From Eubacteriales bacterium (GTDB lineage: Bacteria; Bacillota_A; Clostridia; Christensenellales; Aristaeellaceae): a stretch of 8,818 bases of DNA. The position numbers and the translations under genes are program-made. Under the pieces are notes generated by a model. It was not told the DNA's origin, made no database searches, and worked only from the letters and a program-made list of their open reading frames with translations. Shown here piece after piece: positions 1 through 6,747 of this stretch (position 1 is the first letter of the stretch; each line of letters opens with the position of its first letter). Where the stretch lies: contig JARKQO010000188.1 of assembly GCA_029974855.1 (NCBI GenBank), positions 1 to 8,818 on the forward strand, written 5' to 3'.

Positions 1-1170
1 GGGTATTATAGTTATTTCCACGGGATGGGCCTTGGCGTCCCAGTCCTCCTCCTGGGTGTAGTCCTCCGCCAGGCCGGGATCGGGGGAGAAGCCCCGGGCT
101 TCGTTGAACTGATCGATCCAGCTTTTGGACCGCACCGGCACACAGAAAGGGCAGGGCTCCAGCTTGTGGAAGGGCTTTTCTCCCAGCTGGGAGTACAAAA
201 AGCCGGTGAGGGGCAAATAGGCCGCCCGGACCCCGCTGCAATCCGCCACCGCGTGGTAGTACTGGCCGCCCTTGGCGTTGTAGAACAGCTGGGTATCCGG
301 GTCAGGGTAGGGATAGGCCCGGCCGTCGTCGTCCCAAATCAGCACCTTGGTGCCCTTCTTCATGTTGTCCCAAAGCCAGTTTTGGCACAGCCCTTCGGCG
401 TTGGGCAGCCGGGCCACCCGGATGCAGCCGTGGCTGGCCTTTTGGCCCAGCTGGGCCTCGAACTTGGTATAGCGCTTGGTGCCGTCTCCCAGCAGCAGAT
501 AGGGAACCTCGTGGAACAGATCGCCGTTGTTGAAGCGCAGGGCCTTGGCGCAGATCATGCCCTCGTTTTCAAAATCCCCCACCCAGCTGCTGATGAGGTA
601 TTCCCCGGAGGAGGTTTCGTTAAAGGGCTGTTCGCCGCTGGGAAGGCCGGTGGAAATCCCGCAATCGCTGAACAGCTCGCCGTTTTTGAACACGTACAGC
701 CGCTGGGTCAGCTTGTCCACGATCAGGCCATAGGTGGGGTTAGGGGTCACGGTTTTCAGCAGCTTGGTCTTTACATAGCCCTGAATGAGCCGGTCATAGT
801 CATCGAGCCCCTCGATCAGGGTCCAGCCGTCCTCGTTCTTGCCCAGCACATGGACGGCGGTGGTAGTTCCGGCGATGAACCCGCCATAGGGATCGTCGTT
901 CACCTTTGCTCCGCCGGGCTCCACCAAGGGGTAGACCACTTCCCGCTCCCCTACGTCCAGGACCGTGACGGGCCTTTGGAGCAGCTCCCAGCAGGCGGCG
1001 GTATCGGTGATGTCATAGGCGAAATCCTCCCCAAACCAGCCTTCCCCGGAGGCAAAGCCCTCCAGCCATCCGGCCAAAGTCTTGGCCTTGGCGGCGGAGG
1101 CCGGGGTTCCCGGGCCCAGCAGCAGGATGGCCAGAAGGCAGGCTATCACCCGCCTTAGCGCGTCCCTCAA
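1..1170 (-). CDS. Secreted L,D-transpeptidase (YkuD) with C-terminal Cys/His metal-binding module, partial at left edge
   Basis: Open to the window edge without a stop: 390 codons visible, C-terminus missing. YkuD enzymes cross-link peptidoglycan stem peptides (3-3 links) or attach proteins to them, outside the cell membrane. Residues 1-27 look like a signal peptide (RR, then CLLAILLLG, ending ASAA). Residues about 75-140 resemble an SH3-like domain. Residues about 146-280 are the YkuD domain, with H220 in LFHEVPY and SHGCIRV at 246-252 (H247, nucleophile C249). A compact module at about 295-345 has H306, C311, C340 and C343, spaced like the Ada-type zinc site seen in other clostridial wall proteins. 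The start is TTG: AGGAGG lies 7 bases upstream and an in-frame TAA at 1191-1189 excludes any longer ATG start. It begins 27 bases after the acyl-CoA synthetase stop with no terminator between, so it is probably co-transcribed. Family call is firm; the zinc role is inferred. Confidence 0.9.
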   Translation of the reverse strand, partial: MRDALRRVIACLLAILLLGPGTPASAAKAKTLAGWLEGFASGEGWFGEDFAYDITDTAACWELLQRPVTVLDVGEREVVYPLVEPGGAKVNDDPYGGFIAGTTTAVHVLGKNEDGWTLIEGLDDYDRLIQGYVKTKLLKTVTPNPTYGLIVDKLTQRLYVFKNGELFSDCGISTGLPSGEQPFNETSSGEYLISSWVGDFENEGMICAKALRFNNGDLFHEVPYLLLGDGTKRYTKFEAQLGQKASHGCIRVARLPNAEGLCQNWLWDNMKKGTKVLIWDDDGRAYPYPDPDTQLFYNAKGGQYYHAVADCSGVRAAYLPLTGFLYSQLGEKPFHKLEPCPFCVPVRSKSWIDQFNEARGFSPDPGLAEDYTQEEDWDAKAHPVEITIIP

Positions 1171-1175
1171 CAGTG

Positions 1176-1185
1176 CCCCTCCTTT
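1176..1185 (-). promoter_or_regulatory. Ribosome-binding site fixing the TTG start of the L,D-transpeptidase
   Basis: AAAGGAGGGG on the minus strand, with AGGAGG ending 7 bases before TTG at 1170. A stop codon in the same frame just upstream (1191-1189) leaves only TTG 1170 or CTG 1173 as plausible starts; a GTG seven codons downstream is too far from the site. Confidence 0.8.
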
Positions 1186-1197
1186 CCGTTAGCAGCC

Positions 1198-2874
1198 TTA
1201 GGTTTCAGCCCTTTCCCGCAGCTCCACCCGGCGGATCTTGCCGCTGATGGTCTTGGGCAATTCGCTGACGAATTCGATGATGCGCGGGTACTTGTAGGGC
1301 GCGGTGATGCGCTTCACATGCTCCTGGAGCTCCCTTTTCAGCTCCTCGCCGGGGCTGAAGCCGGGTTTCAGGACCACGGTGGCCTTTACCACCTGGCCCC
1401 GCAGCTCGTCCGGCGCGCCGGTGATGGCGGTTTCCAGCACGGCGGGGTGCTCCAGCAAGGCGCTCTCCACCTCAAAGGGCCCGATGCGGTAGCCGCTGGA
1501 CTTGATCACGTCGTCGGAGCGGCCCACATACCAGTAATAGCCCCACTCATCCCGCCAAGCCACGTCCCCGGTGTGGTACAGCCCGTCTGCCCAGACAGAC
1601 TGGGTGCGGTCCTCGTCCAGGTAATAGCCCCGGAACATGCCCACGGGCCGGTCTTCCACAGTGGCCCGCACCACGATTTCGCCGGTGACGCCGGGGGGGC
1701 AGCTGTTGCCCTCCTCGTCCACCAAATCCACGTCAAACAGGGGGGAGGGCTTGCCCATGCTGCCTGGGCAGACCTTCATGAAGGGGAAGGTGGCCAAAGT
1801 CACCACCAGCTCCGTCTGGCCGAAGGCCTCCAAAAGGGGGATGTTGGTGCGCCTGACCCACTCGGCGAACATGTCCGGGTTCAGGGGCTCTCCCGCCACG
1901 GAGCAGTGCTTCAGCCTGGAGAGGTCGTAGGCGGCAAAATCCTCCTGGAGCATGTACCGGTACATGGTGGGCGGGGCACAGAAGGTGGTGACGCCATGCT
2001 GGGCGATCTGCCGGAGCATGTCCTTGGCCACAAAGCGCTCAAACTCGTACACGAACACGGCGCTGCCCGTAAGCCATTGGCCGTAGAGCTTGCCCCACAC
2101 GCTCTTGGCCCAGCCGGTTTCGCTGATGGTGAGGTGGATGCCTCCGTCGATGCATTGCTGCCAGTACAAAGCGGTGACGATATGCCCCAGAGGGTAGTAG
2201 TGGTTGTGCTCCACCATCTTGGGCATGCCGGTGGTGCCGCTGGTGAAGTAAAGCAACAAGGGGTCCTGGCTGTGGGGGTACGCGTCCCCCGTGGGCTTTT
2301 CCCACTGGGCGGAGAAGGCGGGCATCTCCAGGTCATAGCTGGCAAAGCCCTCCCGGGGACCCTTCAAAACCGCCAGGGTTTCCAGGGTGGGGCAGGCCGC
2401 CTTGGCCGCCTGGCAGGCAGCCAGCACCGTTTCGTTCCGGTAGGTGGCCACGATCATGCGGATGCCCGCGGCATTGACCCGGTAGATCACGTCCTTCTCC
2501 GTCAGCAGGTGGGTGGCGGGCACGCCCACCGCGCCGATCTTGTGCAAGGCCATCAAAATGGGCCAGAACTCCAGATGGCGGCGCAGCACCACCATCACCT
2601 TGTCCCCTTTAACGATGCCCAGGGAAACGAACCAGTTGGCGGCCCGGTTGCTCTCCTCCCACAATTCCCCAAAAGTATAACGAATGGCCGCGCCGTTTTC
2701 ATCCGTCCACAGCACCGCCAGGCGCTCCGGCTCCTGGGCGGCGATCCGGTCCGCCACGTCGTAGGCGAAGTTGAAGCTCTGGGGCGGGCTGATCTGGAAC
2801 TTTTTATTAAAATCATCATAGGTGGCATATTGGGTGGGGCAGGTTACATAGTCCAGGTACAGCGGCTTCATCAT
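1198..2874 (-). CDS. AMP-forming acyl-CoA synthetase, medium-chain (MACS/ACSM) type
   Basis: 558 aa, full length for the ANL superfamily. It activates a carboxylic acid with ATP to the acyl-AMP and transfers the acyl group to CoA, in the cytosol. Motifs in order: phosphate loop YFTSGTTGMPK (209-219), EAFGQTE (349-355), YHTGD (433-437), hinge region with GRSDD at 451-455, and C-terminal KTISGKIRR (541-549) with the catalytic Lys at 546. The segment ETGWAKSVWGK (252-262) resembles medium-chain acyl-CoA synthetases more than acetyl-CoA synthetases, suggesting a medium, branched or aromatic acid; the actual substrate is not visible. The ATG overlaps the stop of the upstream XRE-cupin gene in an ATGA, and AGGAGG lies 10 bases upstream, so the pair is translationally coupled. 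A second ATG follows immediately; the first fits the ribosome-binding site better. Confidence 0.93.
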   Translation of the reverse strand: MMKPLYLDYVTCPTQYATYDDFNKKFQISPPQSFNFAYDVADRIAAQEPERLAVLWTDENGAAIRYTFGELWEESNRAANWFVSLGIVKGDKVMVVLRRHLEFWPILMALHKIGAVGVPATHLLTEKDVIYRVNAAGIRMIVATYRNETVLAACQAAKAACPTLETLAVLKGPREGFASYDLEMPAFSAQWEKPTGDAYPHSQDPLLLYFTSGTTGMPKMVEHNHYYPLGHIVTALYWQQCIDGGIHLTISETGWAKSVWGKLYGQWLTGSAVFVYEFERFVAKDMLRQIAQHGVTTFCAPPTMYRYMLQEDFAAYDLSRLKHCSVAGEPLNPDMFAEWVRRTNIPLLEAFGQTELVVTLATFPFMKVCPGSMGKPSPLFDVDLVDEEGNSCPPGVTGEIVVRATVEDRPVGMFRGYYLDEDRTQSVWADGLYHTGDVAWRDEWGYYWYVGRSDDVIKSSGYRIGPFEVESALLEHPAVLETAITGAPDELRGQVVKATVVLKPGFSPGEELKRELQEHVKRITAPYKYPRIIEFVSELPKTISGKIRRVELRERAET

Positions 2875-3449
2875 GGCTTGGCTTCCTCCTTCACCACCAC
2901 CGCGATAAAGCGGCAGTCTCCTTCCGGGGCATACATCACATGGGGCAAAGAGCTGTTGTAATACACGCTGTCCCCGGGCTGCAGGTACAGCTCGTTCCCA
3001 CCCAGCTCCATTTTCAGCGTGCCCTCCAGCACATAGTCAAACTCCTGGCCCTCATGGCTGTGGGCCTGCTTCAGGGCCCCGGGCTCGTCCTGGCGGACGG
3101 TGACGATGAAGGGCTCGGACAGCTTGTCCCGGAAGTTATAGGCCAGATGCTGGTACTGGTATTGCTGGCGGCGGTGGAAGGCCAGGCCCTGGCCCGCCCG
3201 GGTCAGCACATAGCCGTGGAGCTTGGGGCTTTCACCGGTCAGGAGGTCGCTGATGTCCACGCCCAGGGCCGCGGCGATGTTGAACAGGTGGGAGAAGGAG
3301 AAATCCCGGGTGCCTGTTTCGTATGCCTCGTACTCAGCCGGATCAATGCCCGTTTTATCCGCGACTTCCTGAGCGCTCAGGCCGGTAATGTCCCGCAGGT
3401 CCCTAATTCGCATGGCAATCAACTGGAGTTGTTGGGCATTGGTAGGCAT
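2871..3449 (-). CDS. XRE-family transcriptional regulator with C-terminal cupin sensor domain
   Basis: 192 aa. An N-terminal helix-turn-helix of XRE type spans about 12-71 (LSAQEVADKTGI, then YETGTRDFS). A cupin_2 beta-barrel spans about 112-188. The cupin shows both signature blocks: H130, H132 and E136 followed by G143, then PGD at 158-160 and H170, so the usual His/His/Glu/His metal site is intact. Such proteins are one-component regulators that bind a small ligand in the cupin and DNA through the HTH. It is the first gene of the block, with ATG preceded by AGGAGG at 9 bases, and its stop overlaps the start of the acyl-CoA synthetase. The likely job is to control the synthetase, and itself, in response to the acid or its CoA product; this is inferred from coupling. 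A perfect inverted repeat in its leader is a candidate operator. Confidence 0.92.
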   Translation of the reverse strand: MPTNAQQLQLIAMRIRDLRDITGLSAQEVADKTGIDPAEYEAYETGTRDFSFSHLFNIAAALGVDISDLLTGESPKLHGYVLTRAGQGLAFHRRQQYQYQHLAYNFRDKLSEPFIVTVRQDEPGALKQAHSHEGQEFDYVLEGTLKMELGGNELYLQPGDSVYYNSSLPHVMYAPEGDCRFIAVVVKEEAKP

Positions 3450-3476
3450 CTGGCATAACCTCCTTGTGAAAATATA

Positions 3477-3505
3477 CCCTTTTTGGAGCCGAAACCCAAA
3501 AAGGG
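3477..3505 (-). promoter_or_regulatory. Perfect 10-bp inverted repeat in the XRE-cupin leader: candidate operator or leader hairpin
   Basis: Arms CCCTTTTTGG (3477-3486) and CCAAAAAGGG (3496-3505) are exact complements separated by 9 bases. The repeat starts right after the predicted transcription start and ends about 10 bases before the ribosome-binding site. Bound by the dimeric XRE protein it would block transcription; as RNA it would form a hairpin at the 5' end of the message. The sequence does not decide between the two. Confidence 0.6.
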
Positions 3506-3513
3506 ATTAAACC

Positions 3514-3543
3514 AGAATATCATTTTGGCGGATTGCTTGTCAA
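3514..3543 (-). promoter_or_regulatory. Sigma-A-type promoter of the XRE-cupin / acyl-CoA synthetase block
   Basis: TTGACA (3543-3538, perfect -35) and TATTCT (3519-3514, 4 of 6 matches to TATAAT) are separated by 18 bases. The predicted start is near 3507, giving a leader of about 58 bases. The -35 begins 38 bases beyond the stop codon of the upstream dipeptidase gene. Confidence 0.7.
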
Positions 3544-3580
3544 GAAAGGACCCCGGGGGTACAAAAAAAGTTCAGAAGGA

Positions 3581-4522
3581 TCAGGCGCTGCAAAAAGGTC
3601 CCCGGGTGGCGGCTTCGGTGACCCTCTCCAGGTAGGCGGCGAAGTTTTCCCCGGCCACAGCCCGCACCAAGGACTCCTCAAAGTCCCGCTCCTCCATGCG
3701 CCGGAACAGGTTGGGAAGCTCCCCGGCGTGGGCCAGGCCCTGGGGGCAGCATTCGATGCCGTCAAAATCCGAGCCCAGGCCCACATGCTTTTGGCCCCCA
3801 AGGTCACACAGATGGGCGATGTGGTCGATCACCGTATCCACATCCGCCTTTCCGGAGGGGTGCAGAAACACCGGGTAAAAGGCCACCCCCACATAGCCCC
3901 CGGCCGCGAAAATCGCCCGGAGCTGGTCATCCGTCAGGTTCCGGGGATGAGGGCAGAGGGCAAAGGCGCAGCTATGGGAGGCCATGGGAGGCGGCCCCCC
4001 CAGGCTCAGCACATCCTCCACCCCCCGGAGGCTCATATGGGACACATCCACCGCAATGCCCAAATCGTGCATGCCCACAACCACCCGTTCCCCATAAAGG
4101 GTCAGTCCCGGGCCGGGGCCCTTCACCGCTGGATAGGCAAGCTGATTTTCGTTGTTCCACACCAAGGCGGCGGCCCGCACCCCCAAGGCGGCGTAGTGGT
4201 CCAAGGTGTCCAGCCCTCCATGGAACACCTCGCCCCCCTCCAGGGTCAGCAAGACGTTGGCCTGGCCGGGAAGGGCGTCCTCCAATCGGGTAATCTGCCG
4301 AAACCCCTGAGCCTTTAAGCGGTCCAGCATTTGCAATTCCCGCAGCACGATATCCGGGTCGTCCTTAAGCCCTGTGTTCCCCGTGAAAAGCGCCAACGCC
4401 TGCACCCGCACGTCCCCGGCGGATTGCAGGCGTTCCTTGGTAATATGGAGGGGTTGGGTTACATCCCGGTTGGGGTCTTGCATAGCCCAGAGGGTATCCG
4501 CATGGGTATCGCAGATCAGCAT
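3581..4522 (-). CDS. Peptidase M19 (renal/membrane dipeptidase family) zinc dipeptidase
   Basis: 313 aa, typical for bacterial M19. It hydrolyses dipeptides, including those with D-residues in many family members, using a binuclear zinc centre in a TIM barrel. Metal and active-site positions are all present: H7 and D9 in CDTHADT, bridging E95 in LEGGE, H162 in DVSHMS, H183 in ASHS, PRNLTDDQL at 193-201, and D252/D254 in GLGSDFDG. There is no signal peptide or membrane segment, so it is probably cytosolic despite the family name. The ATG has AGGAGG only 5 bases upstream, and that site can fold into a hairpin. It is the last gene of a probable block with pgsA and the GuaA-like gene, 58 bases downstream of the latter. 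A role in recycling short peptides or wall fragments is plausible but not shown. No convincing terminator follows it. Confidence 0.93.
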   Translation of the reverse strand: MLICDTHADTLWAMQDPNRDVTQPLHITKERLQSAGDVRVQALALFTGNTGLKDDPDIVLRELQMLDRLKAQGFRQITRLEDALPGQANVLLTLEGGEVFHGGLDTLDHYAALGVRAAALVWNNENQLAYPAVKGPGPGLTLYGERVVVGMHDLGIAVDVSHMSLRGVEDVLSLGGPPPMASHSCAFALCPHPRNLTDDQLRAIFAAGGYVGVAFYPVFLHPSGKADVDTVIDHIAHLCDLGGQKHVGLGSDFDGIECCPQGLAHAGELPNLFRRMEERDFEESLVRAVAGENFAAYLERVTEAATRGPFCSA

Positions 4523-4526
4523 GGGG

Positions 4527-4554
4527 GCCTCCTTGGAGGCGGCGGCCAGCCGCC
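4527..4554 (-). promoter_or_regulatory. Two tandem hairpins upstream of the dipeptidase start, the second containing its ribosome-binding site
   Basis: In the minus-strand transcript, GGCGG-CTGG-CCGCC (4554-4541) is directly followed by GCCTCCAAGGAGGC (4540-4527), then CCCC and the ATG. The AGGAGG site (4533-4528) pairs with the GCCTC just before it, leaving a 4-base loop. This could hold translation of the dipeptidase low or make it depend on ribosomes arriving from the gene upstream. There is no U-run, so it is not a terminator. Confidence 0.45.
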
Positions 4555-4580
4555 CGAAATTTACGGGGGTATTCCCCAGG

Positions 4581-6035
4581 TTATTCCTGCTCGCTGTAAT
4601 GCATGCTGGGGGTCAAATCGTAAATCACCCGGCTCACCCCCGGCACGCTGTCCAAAATCCGGTGGGTGGTCCGCTCCAGCAGGTCAAAGGGAAGCCGGGC
4701 CGGATAGGCGCATTCCTGGGTGGCTTGCAAGGCCCGCAGCACGATCACATAGGAGCCGGGGGTAAGGGGTTCCTCCCCCAAGGTGGCGTAATAGCGCCAA
4801 AGCTTTTTTTCGTGGCCGCCTGCGGACAGCTCTTCCACGAAAATGGCGTCGGCCTTGCGGAGCAAAGCCAGCCGCTCCTGGGTCACCTCTCCGATGACCC
4901 GAAGGGCCAGCCCGCTGGAGGGGAAGGCCTGCTGGTTCACAATGGCCGAGGGCAAGGACAGGGCCGCCCCCACCCGGCGCACCTCCTCCTTGAACAGGGG
5001 CCGCAGGGGCTCCACCAGCCGGTAGCCCCCCTCCTCGGGCAGGCCCTCGTCCACGGCCAGGGCTCCGGGGCCGCTGTACAGGGTATCGTTGTAATTGGTG
5101 CCAAGGGCCAAAGTTTTCAAAGTGGGGTCGCCCAGGAGCTCCTTGCGGAAAATCTGCTTCAGCAAGGTCAAGGTGATGCGCTCCTTGTCCGCCGGGATGG
5201 ATACCCCGGCCATGGCCCGCAAAAACGCCTCCTGGGCCTCCATGCGGTGGACCTGGATTCCCAGGTACTCCTTGCAAGCGGCGATGACCCCCTCCGCCTC
5301 TCCCTGCCGCAGCAGGCCCGTATCCACAAAGACGCAGTGGAGCTGGTCCCCCACGGCCATCTGGGCCAGCTTGGCGCAGACCATGCTGTCCACCCCGCCG
5401 GACACCGCGCACAGCACCCGGTCCTCTCCGGCCACGGCGCGAATCCGGTCGATGGCCTGCTTGATGATGCCGTGCTCCTCCCAATCGGCCTGGGCCCCGC
5501 AGACCCCGGTGGCGAAGTTCAGCAGCAGCCGGGCCGCGTCCGGGTCATTATGCTCGATGGGGTATTGGAGCCCGTACACAGGGCGCTGCTCATGCACAAA
5601 GCCGATCACCCGCTCCGTGGCGGTGGCCAAAGGGGTAAGGCCCGAAGGCAAAATCAGCTGGCTCAGGTCCCGCAGCACATGCTCTCCCCCGGCCATGCCC
5701 TCAAACAGGGGGCCCTCCGCCAGCCACAGGGTGACCCCCTGGGGCGCGGTCAGCCAGGGCAAGGCCTCTCCGCCGAAGTGGAGGCAAAGGGCCTCCGCCA
5801 GGTCCCCCAAAGCCAGAAGGGGAATCTCCGCCTCCAGATAGCCCGGATCCGGCAGAACCCCCTTGACGCAGGGGTCCGGGGCCACAATGATCCCCCGGGG
5901 CCCCATGGACAGCGCCTCCCGGGCGGGGGTCTCCAGGGGCATCTGGAGGGTATACACCTGCTGGAGCCGCAGGGTATGGGCAATCAGCCCGGCCAGGGAC
6001 GGATCATTGCCGAGGATCAAGATGGTATCTTGCAT
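4581..6035 (-). CDS. Diverged GMP synthase (GuaA) paralogue with inactive glutaminase domain; substrate unknown
   Basis: 484 aa; canonical GuaA is about 510-525. Residues 1-175 have the class I glutaminase layout, but the GxCYGMQ nucleophile segment reads ALGDLAE (75-81; Gly at the Cys position) and the HPE triad segment reads PIE (159-161; His lost, Glu kept). Residues about 183-484 match the ATP-pyrophosphatase and dimerisation parts: SGGVDS (212-217), FVDTGLLR (236-243), LALGTNYND (309-317), EPLRPLFKEEVR (342-353), VSRVIYD (467-473). XMP-handling elements are altered: the IKSHHN loop is missing, FPGPGL reads FPSSGL (371-376), and the KPPATIEWE tail reads TPSMHYSEQE. It probably still adenylates an acceptor using ATP, with free ammonia or another nucleophile; this is inference. 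The ATG at 6035 is set by AGGAGG 5 bases upstream; an in-frame ATG 11 codons earlier lacks this. It lies 48 bases after pgsA in the same block. Confidence 0.85.
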   Translation of the reverse strand: MQDTILILGNDPSLAGLIAHTLRLQQVYTLQMPLETPAREALSMGPRGIIVAPDPCVKGVLPDPGYLEAEIPLLALGDLAEALCLHFGGEALPWLTAPQGVTLWLAEGPLFEGMAGGEHVLRDLSQLILPSGLTPLATATERVIGFVHEQRPVYGLQYPIEHNDPDAARLLLNFATGVCGAQADWEEHGIIKQAIDRIRAVAGEDRVLCAVSGGVDSMVCAKLAQMAVGDQLHCVFVDTGLLRQGEAEGVIAACKEYLGIQVHRMEAQEAFLRAMAGVSIPADKERITLTLLKQIFRKELLGDPTLKTLALGTNYNDTLYSGPGALAVDEGLPEEGGYRLVEPLRPLFKEEVRRVGAALSLPSAIVNQQAFPSSGLALRVIGEVTQERLALLRKADAIFVEELSAGGHEKKLWRYYATLGEEPLTPGSYVIVLRALQATQECAYPARLPFDLLERTTHRILDSVPGVSRVIYDLTPSMHYSEQE

Positions 6036-6040
6036 GGGAA

Positions 6041-6046
6041 CCTCCT
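6041..6046 (-). promoter_or_regulatory. Ribosome-binding site deciding the start of the GuaA-like gene
   Basis: A perfect AGGAGG ends 5 bases before the ATG at 6035-6033. The same frame stays open 11 codons further upstream to another ATG (6068), but that start would place this site inside the coding sequence. Confidence 0.8.
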
Positions 6047-6083
6047 GTGGCATGAAGCCATCTGGCAAGTGTGGGAGCCAGCC

Positions 6084-6704
6084 TTAGGGCTGCGCCTTTT
6101 CCTTGGCTTGGCCGATGATGCCAAGGTCCCTTGCCTTTCGGATGCTGGCGGTGATATAGAAAACCATGGCGCACAGGGTCAGCGCCACCGCCAGCCAAAC
6201 CAGAAGCAAATCGGGGCTCAGAGGCCAGGACGGCAGAGCGCCGGACAAAAAATCATGAAAATAGGTTGCCACCAAAGCGCCGATGAACACGCAATGGGCA
6301 GTTTTACCAATCATGCTGCTGTATACCACGATGCCGTGCTTGAGCATCACCAGGCCCCCCACCACCATCACCGCCTCCTTCAGCAGCAGCAAAAGGGTGG
6401 CCTCCCAGGGGATCACCTGGGGAATCTTGGAGTTCCCAACGGTCATGGAGAACATGGCGGTGAGCACCATCACCTTGTCCGCAAAGGGGTCCACCAGCTT
6501 CCCGAAGTCGGTGATCTGGTTGAGCCTGCGGGCCAAAAAGCCGTCCAGCAGGTCCGTGAAGCAGGCCACTAAAAACACGGTCAAGGCGGAGTATTTGAGC
6601 CCCTTCACAAAGAGCGCCACATACACCGGTACCAGAAACAACCGCAGCAAGGTCAGCAGGTTCGGGATATTGGCGTTTTTCCGGATGTATTCTCTGGCGT
6701 TCAC
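6084..6704 (-). CDS. pgsA: CDP-alcohol phosphatidyltransferase, probably CDP-diacylglycerol-glycerol-3-phosphate 3-phosphatidyltransferase
   Basis: 206 aa, the usual size for PgsA. The family enzyme condenses CDP-diacylglycerol with glycerol-3-phosphate in the membrane, the committed step to phosphatidylglycerol. The full CDP-alcohol signature is present: D51, D54, G55, A58, R59, G68, D72 and D76 (DLLDGFLARR then DFGKLVDPFADK). NIPNLLTLLRLFLVP at 12-26 matches the PgsA N-terminus, and about six hydrophobic segments cross the membrane. Other family members share the signature, so the glycerol-3-phosphate acceptor is likely rather than certain. The start is GTG at 6704, with AGGAGG 8 bases upstream; longer in-frame ATG starts (6815, 6749) lie upstream of or inside the promoter. 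It is the first gene of a probable block with the GuaA-like gene and the dipeptidase. Confidence 0.87.
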   Translation of the reverse strand: MNAREYIRKNANIPNLLTLLRLFLVPVYVALFVKGLKYSALTVFLVACFTDLLDGFLARRLNQITDFGKLVDPFADKVMVLTAMFSMTVGNSKIPQVIPWEATLLLLLKEAVMVVGGLVMLKHGIVVYSSMIGKTAHCVFIGALVATYFHDFLSGALPSWPLSPDLLLVWLAVALTLCAMVFYITASIRKARDLGIIGQAKEKAQP

Positions 6705-6747
6705 CGCAGAAGCCTCCTTCAGGTGGACTGGTGCATGAGCATCTTTC

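Noticed and set aside
25..1158. Long plus-strand open frame of 377 codons
   Set aside because: Antisense to the L,D-transpeptidase, which has a signal peptide, SHGCIRV motif and ribosome-binding site. The plus-strand translation is Gly/Pro/Leu/Val-rich with no recognisable motif.
1318..2961. Plus-strand open frame of 547 codons
   Set aside because: Antisense to the acyl-CoA synthetase. Its low-complexity His/Gly/Val-rich translation is an effect of GC-rich third positions, and it runs across a real gene boundary.
3541..3580. Palindrome ACCCCGGGGT and T-run after the dipeptidase gene as a terminator
   Set aside because: In the transcript the T-run comes before the palindrome, the palindrome has no room for a loop, and only TTTCTTG follows. 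I see no convincing terminator here.
4541..4554. GGCGG/CCGCC hairpin as a terminator between the GuaA-like and dipeptidase genes
   Set aside because: The stem is only 5 bp and is followed by GCCTCC rather than a U-run. It is better read as part of the leader structure.
6036..6068. Earlier ATG start for the GuaA-like gene
   Set aside because: It would add 11 residues unlike GuaA and bury the perfect AGGAGG site of the ATG at 6035.
4374..6572. Plus-strand open frame of 732 codons spanning three genes
   Set aside because: Antisense to the dipeptidase, GuaA-like and pgsA genes, all with clear motifs and ribosome-binding sites. It has no domain of its own and is a codon-bias artefact.
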